This document shows positions 30,566 through 41,552 of a DNA stretch of 41,552 nt, piece by piece. A program made the translations under genes and the position numbers. This stretch comes from an archaeon. GTDB lineage: Archaea > Thermoproteota > Thermoprotei_A > Marsarchaeales > Marsarchaeaceae. Each line of letters opens with the position of its first letter. Positions within the stretch are counted from its first letter, which is position 1. Where the stretch lies: NCBI GenBank assembly GCA_021800035.1, contig JAJYZJ010000013.1, positions 1-41,552 of the forward strand, in the 5' to 3' direction. The notes under the pieces were generated by a model. The model did not search any database. It worked only from the letters and a program-made list of their open reading frames with translations, and had not been told where the DNA came from.

Positions 30566-32269
30566 TTGAAGATATTACAGTTGCACACCGATTATGTAGA
30601 ATACACTCCAATTGAGAGGGAAATATCCGTCGCCGAAGAGACAGCAATGTCCCCAAGAAGATTCGAAGACGCCGTGGTATTATTTATCTCTGCAGAAATC
30701 GGCGATAATCAAAGCACTTCCAAGGAAGCTTCTGACGACATAACCGAATCCATTCAAAAGCTAGGAGCGAAGCGCGTTCTGGTTTATCCTTTCGCACATT
30801 TGGCACAGGACTTGGCACCGGCCACGGTCGCCTTGGAAATAATTAAGACACTCGCAACGGAGCTTTCCAAGGCCGGTTTCGAAGTACACCGGGCACCTTT
30901 CGGATGGAACAAATCGCTCGAACTAAAAGTTAAAGGCCACCCCCTAGCCGAGCAATCAAAGAGTTACCCACAGGTCGGGCATCCCAAGCAGACTTATGTC
31001 GAAGCCAGTCGCACACAGGCACGTATAACTGAGGCGAATATCCTAAGTCGGCTAAGAAAGGCAGATTTTTCGGGGTTGCCTGAAACTGACCATAGAATAA
31101 TTGGAGAAAGGCTTGATTTGTTTAGTTTTCAAGAAGTGTCTCCTGGTATGGTGTACTGGCACTATAAGGGTCTAAGACTGAAGGAGCTGCTTCTTGGTTT
31201 TTTGCGAGCTGAGTTAGCCAAAAGGAACTACGTGGAAGTAAGTACGCCTGCGCTCGCGAATACCGCACTCTGGCGCGTAAGCGGACATTCAGAGCACTAC
31301 AAAGACGATATGTTCCTCACCAAGATGGGCAATGAGGAAATGGGGCTAAAGCCAATGAATTGCCCATCGACCTTTCTCATCTACAAATCACGTAGGTGGA
31401 GTTTCCGTGAGTTACCGGTTCGCTACTCGATTTTCGATCCACTCTATAGAAACGAACTGAGTGGCGTATCTAGCGGTTTATTCAGAGTCAAAGCGCTCAC
31501 TCAAGATGACGCCCATATTATTGCTACTGAGGAGCAGGTGAAACCGGAAATTTCCGATATGCTCGATCATATGGAAAAAGTATACAAAACCTTTGACTTG
31601 GGCTATAAGGTAAAAATCTCTACGCGGCCAGACAACTCAATGGGTAGCGAGGAAGAATGGAAACAGGCTACAGACACGCTCATTGAAGCCGTGAAATCCA
31701 AAGGATGGACTTACGAAATAAAGGAAAAAGAGGGAAACTTCTATGCGCCCAAAATCGACGTTGACATAAGAGATTCGCTGGGCAGAGAATGGCAGTGTGG
31801 AACGTTCCAGCTCGATCTGCAGATGCCCAAACGGTTCGGGCTCGTATATACCGGCTCCGACGGAAAGGAGCACACACCGGTAGTGTTACACAGAACTATC
31901 TTGGGATCCCTAGAGAGATTCACTGGAATTATTCTAGAGCACTATAAAGGCGCTCTACCGATATGGCTCTCGCCAGTGCAAGCGAGAGTAATATCAATCT
32001 CCGATGAACATATCGAATATGCTCGGCGAGTGCTTTCCGCGTTGGATGCCGCAGGAGTTAGAGCAGAGAGCGATTTCGAGAGCGGAACTCTGGGCGCAAA
32101 AATAAGGAACGCGCGGCTGCAACGTATCCCTTATATGGTCATTGTCGGTAAAAAGGAAGAAGAAGAGGAGAAGATTTCGGTGCGCACCCGGGAAGGAGCA
32201 GAGCGCCGCGGAATGTCTCTCCAAGAGCTGCTTAACGAGATTTCGGAGAAATCCAAGCTGTACGAATGA
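30566..32269 (+). CDS. thrS: threonyl-tRNA synthetase, archaeal type
   Basis: A 567-residue enzyme charging tRNA-Thr. Residues 1-140 are the archaeal ThrRS editing domain (D-Tyr-tRNA deacylase-like; MKILQLHTDYVEYTP), which removes mischarged Ser. The class II core follows: MNCPS with the zinc-binding Cys, SGLFRVKALTQDDAHI (motif 2), VVLHRTILGSLERFTGI (motif 3), then an anticodon-binding domain starting at LPIWLSPVQ. All three zinc ligand positions (Cys, His, His) appear present. TTG start with GATAGGAG upstream. Confidence 0.96.
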   Translation: MKILQLHTDYVEYTPIEREISVAEETAMSPRRFEDAVVLFISAEIGDNQSTSKEASDDITESIQKLGAKRVLVYPFAHLAQDLAPATVALEIIKTLATELSKAGFEVHRAPFGWNKSLELKVKGHPLAEQSKSYPQVGHPKQTYVEASRTQARITEANILSRLRKADFSGLPETDHRIIGERLDLFSFQEVSPGMVYWHYKGLRLKELLLGFLRAELAKRNYVEVSTPALANTALWRVSGHSEHYKDDMFLTKMGNEEMGLKPMNCPSTFLIYKSRRWSFRELPVRYSIFDPLYRNELSGVSSGLFRVKALTQDDAHIIATEEQVKPEISDMLDHMEKVYKTFDLGYKVKISTRPDNSMGSEEEWKQATDTLIEAVKSKGWTYEIKEKEGNFYAPKIDVDIRDSLGREWQCGTFQLDLQMPKRFGLVYTGSDGKEHTPVVLHRTILGSLERFTGIILEHYKGALPIWLSPVQARVISISDEHIEYARRVLSALDAAGVRAESDFESGTLGAKIRNARLQRIPYMVIVGKKEEEEEKISVRTREGAERRGMSLQELLNEISEKSKLYE

Positions 32270-32298
32270 AATGGGTACGGCCACCTAGTGGAAACCTT

Positions 32299-32967
32299 CT
32301 AGTAGGTAATCACGGTCCCCAACGGACGTTTTCCGACCGCTCGTCGAATGGCCGAGTCGGTTTTGCCGTTTGCTACAATGGTTGGAATCCTTGACCTTCT
32401 TAAAATCTTGAGGGCCACATCGTCGAAGAGGTCGTAGGTGCCCGCAAGGGCCGGGTTTAAGGACAGTATCTTAACGAGCTCATCAAGGCTTATTTTCTTT
32501 AACAATACAGAACCCGGCTCGCTCGGTTTCGCGGAAAACACGCCGTCCACGTTCGTCAGCACGACAAATCTGTCCGCGCAGATTCTTTCGGCAACAACCG
32601 CCGCAACTGCCGTGGTTGATTGCCCAGGAGTGAGCCCTCCTAATACAGCCGCCTTCGACCCTGCCAAGGCTTGATCAAGCTCTTTCAAGGAAGTCGGCTG
32701 CAGGGGGTAGCAATCTCTGCCAAGCATATGAGCTAGCAGGTATGCGTTTAGCCTAGTGACGGATATGCCGATATCGTCAAGGAGCCCCTCATTCAGTCCG
32801 AGAGCCCGTCCCATAGATATCCATTTTCGGGCTGGCGATCCTCCCCCAACTACAGCTACGAATGTGTGCTTATGATTGAGTAGCCAGCGTAGCGAGGACG
32901 CTTGGTGCCTAAACGCACTCTCTCCTTCGTCCAGAAGATGACCGCCCACCTTCAAAACGAGTTTCAA
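32299..32967 (-). CDS. pyrH: UMP kinase, archaeal type
   Basis: A 222-residue amino acid kinase-fold enzyme that phosphorylates UMP to UDP. LKVGGHLL at the start, VVGGGSPARKWI, TRLNAYLLAH, GGLTPGQSTTAVAA and VVLTNVDGVFSA match archaeal PyrH in order and spacing, and the length is the family norm. Other members of the fold (fosfomycin or isopentenyl phosphate kinases) lack this combination. TTG start, divergent from prf1 across 71 bp, using the shared box at 32993-33007. Confidence 0.92.
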   Translation of the reverse strand: MKLVLKVGGHLLDEGESAFRHQASSLRWLLNHKHTFVAVVGGGSPARKWISMGRALGLNEGLLDDIGISVTRLNAYLLAHMLGRDCYPLQPTSLKELDQALAGSKAAVLGGLTPGQSTTAVAAVVAERICADRFVVLTNVDGVFSAKPSEPGSVLLKKISLDELVKILSLNPALAGTYDLFDDVALKILRRSRIPTIVANGKTDSAIRRAVGKRPLGTVITY

Positions 32968-32992
32968 TGAGAAACCCGGGGGCTTGACATGT

Positions 32993-33007
32993 CTTATATC
33001 TGATAAG
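32993..33007. promoter_or_regulatory. divergent promoter of pyrH and prf1
   Basis: CTTATATCTGATAAG is nearly palindromic: rightward it reads CTTATATC, leftward CTTATCAGATATAAG. The box centre is about 30 bp from the pyrH start and about 42 bp from the prf1 start. GGGGAT lies before the prf1 TTG. No other AT-rich box fits. Confidence 0.55.
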
Positions 33008-33038
33008 CGTGACTATTTCCACGAAACGGGGATAACCA

Positions 33039-34268
33039 TTGCCTGTCCAAGCCGCCGAATATGATTCGTATGACGAATACCGCCTGAGAAAACTCGTAAG
33101 CGAGCTTGAGGATAAGGAGGGTAGGGGTACCGAACTTATTAGTCTTTACGTTCCTCCCAAGCGGGCAATAAGTGAGGTAGCCCGGGACCTCCGGGAGGAA
33201 GCCAGTACCGCCTCAAACATCAAATCCAAATCCACTAGGAAAAACGTCACCGATGCAATAGAGTCGATACTACAAAAACTCAAACTTTTCCGAGAACCGC
33301 CCGAAAATGGCTTGGTCATTTTCTGCGGTGCGATCCCGCATGGCGGGCCAGGCACCGAAAGGATGGAAATACACGTGCTTGAGCCACCAAAACCAATTAA
33401 CGTCTATTTGTATAGGTGCGATGCTCGATTTGTACTTGAGCCAATCAAGGATCTTCTGAGCGAGAAAGAAGTGTACGGCTTGATTGTGATGGATCGGGCT
33501 GAAGCCACCTTTGCACTACTGCGCGGTAGAAATATCGAAATTTTACATAATATTACTTCGGGAATACCGGGTAAGCATCACGCAGGTGGACAGTCAGCCA
33601 GACGTTTTCAGCGGATTATAGAGCAAGTTGCGCATGAATTCTATGTCAGAATTGGAGAGTATGCCAACAAGTATTTCCTTGACAAACAGCTTAAGGGAAT
33701 AATCATTGGCGGCCCAGGACCCAACAAGAACGAATTTGCTGAGGGAAATTTCATGCATTATAGTTTACAGGAGAAAATTATTGGCCTAGTCGATACTGGC
33801 TACACCTCAGACGAAGGAGTAAGAGAATTAATCAATCGTGCAGAAGGTTTGCTTCAGCAATCTAAACTTGTTCACGAAAAACAAGTTTTTAATACGCTTA
33901 TGGAGACAATGGTAAAGGATCCCTCACATGTCGCCATAGGACCTCGCGAAGTTCTAGAGAAAATTGATAAAATCAAAACGCTTGTCGTCTCGGAGGAAAA
34001 TAAAGATTCAGTCGCGGTATTTACTTGTAAGGCGTGCGGCAAAAAATCCGGTGAGCTCCTGAGCGAGGGAAATACCGAAGTGGCTAAAACTAAGAAGTGC
34101 CCGTATTGCGGAGGAGTTATGATGAATGGTCCCATCGAGCCTCTTGTCTCATTTCTAGCGGACGCCGTGCGGGAGAAGAAGAGGACGGTTGAGCTGCTCT
34201 CTACCAAGACTGAAGAAGGAGAGCAACTCAAGAATTCCTTTTTGGGTTGCGCTGCGATACTTGACTAG
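33039..34268 (+). CDS. prf1: peptide chain release factor aRF1
   Basis: A 409-residue factor that reads all three stop codons. Stop-codon recognition NIKS at 60-63, the peptide-release GGQ at 183-185 in HHAGGQSARRF, then domain 3 with a zinc-binding CKACG...CPYCGG insert. All critical motifs are intact. TTG start. The HemK-like methylase at 26.8 kb probably modifies the Gln of GGQ (family knowledge). Confidence 0.96.
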   Translation: MPVQAAEYDSYDEYRLRKLVSELEDKEGRGTELISLYVPPKRAISEVARDLREEASTASNIKSKSTRKNVTDAIESILQKLKLFREPPENGLVIFCGAIPHGGPGTERMEIHVLEPPKPINVYLYRCDARFVLEPIKDLLSEKEVYGLIVMDRAEATFALLRGRNIEILHNITSGIPGKHHAGGQSARRFQRIIEQVAHEFYVRIGEYANKYFLDKQLKGIIIGGPGPNKNEFAEGNFMHYSLQEKIIGLVDTGYTSDEGVRELINRAEGLLQQSKLVHEKQVFNTLMETMVKDPSHVAIGPREVLEKIDKIKTLVVSEENKDSVAVFTCKACGKKSGELLSEGNTEVAKTKKCPYCGGVMMNGPIEPLVSFLADAVREKKRTVELLSTKTEEGEQLKNSFLGCAAILD

Positions 34269-34380
34269 GCAATTATTTTCGCTCTAGGGCGCCGGTACTA
34301 CTGTCAGGCAACGACTTTACACTATAATGAGGCAGGAACCGGAATACGAACTGGGGCAGACGTTCGCCAAAAGAATAATA

Positions 34381-34388
34381 AGTATATC
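34381..34388 (+). promoter_or_regulatory. TATA box of the LsrF-like aldolase gene
   Basis: AGTATATC centred about 27 bp before the ATG at 34412, implying transcription starts at or next to the start codon. Confidence 0.6.
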
Positions 34389-34411
34389 TTTGTAAAAACC
34401 ATTGAAAACCA

Positions 34412-35236
34412 ATGGATTGGGGTCTCCAAAACCGACTATTTAGGATGATCAATCCCGTAACTCGTCGCACAGTTATGCTCGCCTGCGATCATGGATACTT
34501 TATGGGCCCCACCCACAAGCTAGAAAACCCTCGAAGAACCATCGAACCGCTGGTTAACTATGCTGATGCTCTTGCAGTCACGAGAGGGGTATTGAGAACT
34601 TCCGTAGACGCGACATGGCGTGTACCGATTCTACTCAGGATGTCGGGAGGAAGCAGTATTTTGAGTGAAGACCTTAGCGATGAGGGGATTATTTCGTCCT
34701 TTAAGGATGCACTCAGATTGAATGTGTCAGCAGTTGCCCTCTCAATCTTCGTCGGGACTGGGCATGAAAAACAAACACTGCTGAATCTCGGGAAGCTCGT
34801 AGACCTCGGAAATGAATATGGCATGCCTGTTGTGGCAATCACAGCGGTCGGAAAGGAGCTTGAGAAAAGGGATGCACGGTACTTGGGCCTCGCATGTAGG
34901 CTGGCGGCGGAGATAGGAAGCCACCTGATAAAAACGTACTATTGCACGGGTTTTGATAAAATTGTCGATTCCTCATTGGTGCCGCTCGTTGTTGCTGGTG
35001 GTCCAAGACTGGAGAAGGAATCGGATGTGTTTCAGCTGGTCTACGATGCGATACACGACGGCGCGGCCGGAGTTGACATGGGCCGTAACATCTGGCAGCA
35101 CAACGCCCCCATAGCGATGATTAGATCCATTCGCGCCATTGTTCACGAGGGCGCAACTGTGCGTGAGGCTCTTCAGATGTTTGAAGAGAGCAGAGTAAAA
35201 CATGGCAACGTAATGAAGACCGTGACTGTCGACTAA
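34412..35236 (+). CDS. class I aldolase of the LsrF/DhnA family
   Basis: A 274-residue TIM-barrel enzyme. The start MDWGLQNRLFRMINPVTRRT, LACDHGYFMGPT, LTRGVLRT-like ADALAVTRGVLRT and the Schiff-base Lys174 in HLIKTYYCTGF are typical of the DhnA/LsrF family; VAGGPRLE and GVDMGRNIWQ form the phosphate site. Bacterial LsrF degrades phosphorylated AI-2, but archaeal relatives include fructose-bisphosphate aldolase and ADH synthase of the aromatic pathway. Closest by eye is LsrF; the substrate is open. It stands alone after prf1 with its own promoter. Confidence 0.85.
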   Translation: MDWGLQNRLFRMINPVTRRTVMLACDHGYFMGPTHKLENPRRTIEPLVNYADALAVTRGVLRTSVDATWRVPILLRMSGGSSILSEDLSDEGIISSFKDALRLNVSAVALSIFVGTGHEKQTLLNLGKLVDLGNEYGMPVVAITAVGKELEKRDARYLGLACRLAAEIGSHLIKTYYCTGFDKIVDSSLVPLVVAGGPRLEKESDVFQLVYDAIHDGAAGVDMGRNIWQHNAPIAMIRSIRAIVHEGATVREALQMFEESRVKHGNVMKTVTVD

Positions 35237-35424
35237 GATGCTGTCAAATCCGGTCTCAAATTACCTCAAGAGCGGGTATGAGCGAGCTGCCTGACGCTCA
35301 AGAGTTCTCCTCAGTATTGGAGCGCGTTATCAAGCCAAGACGGGGCAAGACGAGGCAGAATATGTGCAGTAGATACGTAGAGCCAAACGCCTCGGCCGAG
35401 TGCCCTCGTGCCTTGACATCCGCC

Positions 35425-36108
35425 TCAGTTCTCGAAGGTTTCTCCGGGCCTAAGGATAATACACTTCGACTCTGAGCCCTTTTCCACGGCCTCATTGAGC
35501 GCTCTAACGTCGGTCTGGATTGCAGGAAACGTGTTGTAATGAATCGGTATTAACAGCCGTGGCTTTAGAAGTCTTAGCGCGACGGAAAGGTCCTCTACTC
35601 CCATGGTATAGAATCCGCCGACCGGTAGCATAGCAATGTCAAGCGGATAACTTTCTCCTATCAAACCCATATCAGAAAAAACTGCGGTATCGCCAGCGTG
35701 GTATATGTAATTATCTCCCATCCTAATCACGAAACCGCACGGATTTCCGCCGAAGAGTTGATCGCTACCAATAGAAGAGCTGTGAGCTGCCCATGTTATC
35801 TTAACCCAAGCAAATCCGAAATCTCGCGATCCGCCGTGATTTCCACCAATTACGTCTGCCCCTTGTTTCTGAAGCTGCACGCTAAGCTCATAGGTAGTAA
35901 AGATTGGGCAGTTGTTCCTTTTCGAGATCTGAACGGCGTCGCCCAGATGGTCAGAGTGCCCGTGAGTAACCAAGATAAGGTCTGCCTTAACACTGTCCCA
36001 TGCGCAGGCAGCGGTCGGGTTTCCTGTAAGGAACGGATCTATGATTATACGTTTTCCTGCGTGTGATAACTCAACGCATGCGTGGCCCAAATACTTCAGT
36101 ACAACCAT
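35425..36108 (-). CDS. UPF0173 metal-dependent hydrolase
   Basis: About 227 residues, a metallo-beta-lactamase-fold protein. THGHSDHLGD holds the metal motif HxHxDH (His49, His51, Asp53, His54); YIYHAGDTAVFSDM and LIPIHYNTFP supply further ligands. The family length (about 227) and the start MVVLKYLGHACVEL support ATG 36108; the frame continues to 36210 but GGCTTATCAC at 36131-36140 is a TATA box that would lie inside it. Substrate unknown. Confidence 0.92.
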   Translation of the reverse strand: MVVLKYLGHACVELSHAGKRIIIDPFLTGNPTAACAWDSVKADLILVTHGHSDHLGDAVQISKRNNCPIFTTYELSVQLQKQGADVIGGNHGGSRDFGFAWVKITWAAHSSSIGSDQLFGGNPCGFVIRMGDNYIYHAGDTAVFSDMGLIGESYPLDIAMLPVGGFYTMGVEDLSVALRLLKPRLLIPIHYNTFPAIQTDVRALNEAVEKGSESKCIILRPGETFEN

Positions 36109-36130
36109 ACGTTCTATCCCCTGTTGCCTA

Positions 36131-36140
36131 GTGATAAGCC
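36131..36140 (-). promoter_or_regulatory. TATA box of the UPF0173 gene
   Basis: Minus strand GGCTTATCAC, centred about 28 bp before ATG 36108, predicting a leaderless transcript and excluding the longer reading frame. Confidence 0.5.
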
Positions 36141-36271
36141 TGAATCTACCTGCATGGCAGTAACTGGCGCTCTCGGCTGATGCCGGCCCTGCATTATATG
36201 TCTCCTGCAAAAAACCGCAATCTCAGCCCTGCGCTCGAACGATCTCCGGTAGCTAGTGGACTTTAAGCTTC

Positions 36272-36439
36272 TTACAAGTCTTGAGGCTCCTGTTCTTCCG
36301 CGTCCTGTTCAGTATCCGGCTCTAACTCGTACGCTGCTCTGAGCTCAATCCCTTTGAGGACTTCCTCATCAACACGCTTCTTCTCTTTTTCGTCTAAGTT
36401 CTCTTCGATGTGCTTGTTTCTGGTTGCCTTTTTTTTCAT
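36272..36439 (-). CDS. small, highly charged protein downstream of 23S rRNA
   Basis: A 55-residue frame starting at ATG 36439, preceded by GGTGAGGAGA, which pairs with the 16S 3' end. The N-terminal half is Lys-rich (KKKATRNKHIEE, then EKEKKRVDEEV) and the C-terminal third is strongly acidic (EPDTEQDAEEQEPQDL). No Cys, no hydrophobic segment, no recognised family. It begins 35 bp after the 23S processing stem and no separate TATA box is visible, so it would be read from the rRNA transcript. ATG 36451 or 36469 are possible but have poorer ribosome sites. A real gene is likely but not certain. Confidence 0.5.
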   Translation of the reverse strand: MKKKATRNKHIEENLDEKEKKRVDEEVLKGIELRAAYELEPDTEQDAEEQEPQDL

Positions 36440-36473
36440 TCTCCTCACCATTCCAAGGGGACAATCCAACCGA

Positions 36474-36513
36474 GCCGCATGTGTTCGCCTTCAATTTCGC
36501 CCAGATCTGCATG
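36474..36513 (-). other. 3' arm of the 23S processing stem
   Basis: Minus-strand ACACATGCGGC (within 36474-36485) and CATGCAGATCTGGGC (36499-36513) pair with the arm at 39576-39615, joining both ends of 23S. Confidence 0.8.
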
Positions 36514-36519
36514 TTCAGA

Positions 36520-39574
<3,055 letters not shown>

Positions 39575-39575
39575 C

Positions 39576-39615
39576 CATACAGATCTAGTTGGCGTTTCCA
39601 GTAAACACATGCGGC
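39576..39615 (-). other. 5' arm of the 23S processing stem
   Basis: Minus-strand GCCGCATGTGTT (39604-39615) and AGATCTG with flanking bases (39576-39593) pair with the arm behind 23S. The unpaired bases between the helices are where the bulge-helix-bulge cut is expected. Confidence 0.8.
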
Positions 39616-39691
39616 TTCATTGCAACAAACCGTTTGGTTGCTGCTCGCCCTTAGCCCGTAACGCTTCCGTAACGGACCGCACTCAGAATCT

Positions 39692-39725
39692 GTCTGTCAA
39701 CCACTTTACCGGCTAGACTTCCCGC
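39692..39725 (-). other. 3' arm of the 16S processing stem
   Basis: Minus-strand GCGGGAAGTCT (39715-39725) and GTGGTTGACAGAC (39692-39704) are exact complements of segments in the 16S leader at 41269-41303. Confidence 0.88.
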
Positions 39726-39739
39726 CCAATCGCGGACTT

Positions 39740-41224
<1,485 letters not shown>

Positions 41225-41455
41225 TCTATTTGGTCGCTTGCTTAATCCTTAAGTCATCGTGCGGTTGAGCGGGAAGTCTTACATTTCGGCGTGGTTGACA
41301 GACGTCAGGCATGATCCTTGCGGGTCGCGCCCCCACAAATTTGCACCGTAATTGTACCCTTAGGCTGGAAGGCAACCAGTCACCGTGCGGCCAAAGCCTA
41401 ACTCCTTGGTTGCGCCGCCACCTAGGGCGTGCAAACTCCTTTTCTTCCTTACGCC
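41225..41455 (-). other. 16S leader (external transcribed spacer) with 5' processing arm
   Basis: About 210 nt lie between the predicted start of transcription near 41434 and 16S. The segments at 41269-41279 and 41291-41303 (minus strand AGACTTCCCGC and GTCTGTCAACCAC) pair exactly, 11 and 13 bp, with the arm behind 16S. The roughly 10-nt internal loop between the helices is the likely site of the bulge-helix-bulge cut. No coding sequence is supported here. Confidence 0.85.
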
Positions 41456-41463
41456 AATATAAG
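41456..41463 (-). promoter_or_regulatory. TATA box of the rRNA operon
   Basis: The minus strand reads CTTATATT, a good archaeal box A, with AGAAGTG before it as BRE. Its place about 235 bp before 16S fits an rRNA leader that includes the processing arm. Upstream of it to 41552 I see no other feature. Confidence 0.7.
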
Positions 41464-41552
41464 CACTTCTCCCTAGCTTCCCCCTCAAAATGGGCGGGAC
41501 CGCTCGGTAAATCTTCGCCTGCATCACATTTGACGCGCATGCTAACCGGGAG

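Noticed and set aside
36109-36210. N-terminal extension of the UPF0173 gene
   Set aside because: The TATA box at 36131-36140 lies inside it and the family length fits ATG 36108.

Overview
This window is chromosomal DNA of an archaeon, most likely a TACK lineage close to Nitrososphaeria/Thaumarchaeota. The evidence is an archaeal 16S-23S rRNA operon with no tRNA-Ala in its spacer and no linked 5S, a full-length Hef helicase-nuclease, aIF2-alpha, aIF5A, Nop10, Csl4, RpoL, RpoF, TFS, two-subunit primase, PCNA and GINS, ether-lipid synthesis (CarS), TATA boxes placed for leaderless mRNAs, and a split-ready intron in tRNA-Leu(CAA). The lineage below TACK is inference. No mobile element, prophage, CRISPR array or toxin system was seen. 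The content is almost entirely housekeeping.

Layout. 1-2.4 kb: the end of a DUF354 glycosyltransferase-like gene, a GlcNAc-1-P transferase-like membrane enzyme with a tiny membrane partner, and tRNA-Leu(CAG). 2.4-10.4 kb: UPF0147 and a p27-autoantigen-like zinc protein, then a genome-maintenance block (hef, tmk, an HD-domain nucleotidase, an XPD-like helicase, a RadB-like ATPase, carS). 10.4-12.4 kb: aif2a-nop10, a membrane protein, and convergent rps27e/rpl44e. 12.4-15.9 kb: gins51-like, priS, priL, pcna, read leftward from one promoter with overlapping genes, so replication and ribosomal protein genes share a transcript. 15.9-21.7 kb, also leftward: nadK, nob1, a Trm11/TrmG10-like methyltransferase, rpl10e, dph2, csl4, rpoL, an RNase III-fold protein and tfs, an RNA synthesis/decay/ribosome group.

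21.8-28.1 kb, rightward: aif5A, srp54, pus10, rpl21e, rpoF, DUF655, rsmA, a HemK/Mtq2-like methylase and a TrmJ-like methyltransferase, a tight translation and RNA-modification operon. 28.2-32.3 kb: purB, a gap of about 700 bp with no gene I can support, tRNA-Leu(CAA) with a 24-nt intron, and thrS. 32.3-36.5 kb: pyrH and prf1 from a shared divergent promoter, an LsrF-like aldolase, a UPF0173 hydrolase, and a small charged ORF in the rRNA trailer. 36.5-41.5 kb: the 23S and 16S rRNA genes, leftward, with clear long processing stems and a promoter.

I did not find a clearly new multi-gene system. The points most worth checking are: srp54 has no usual start codon in frame with its conserved N domain; RsmA has Ser instead of Asn in its catalytic NxPY motif although the rRNA target loop is intact; the Trm11-like enzyme has TEPPLGP in place of DPPY; a 55-residue ORF sits just behind 23S; and a dsRBD-less RNase III-fold gene lies in the rpoL-tfs operon.
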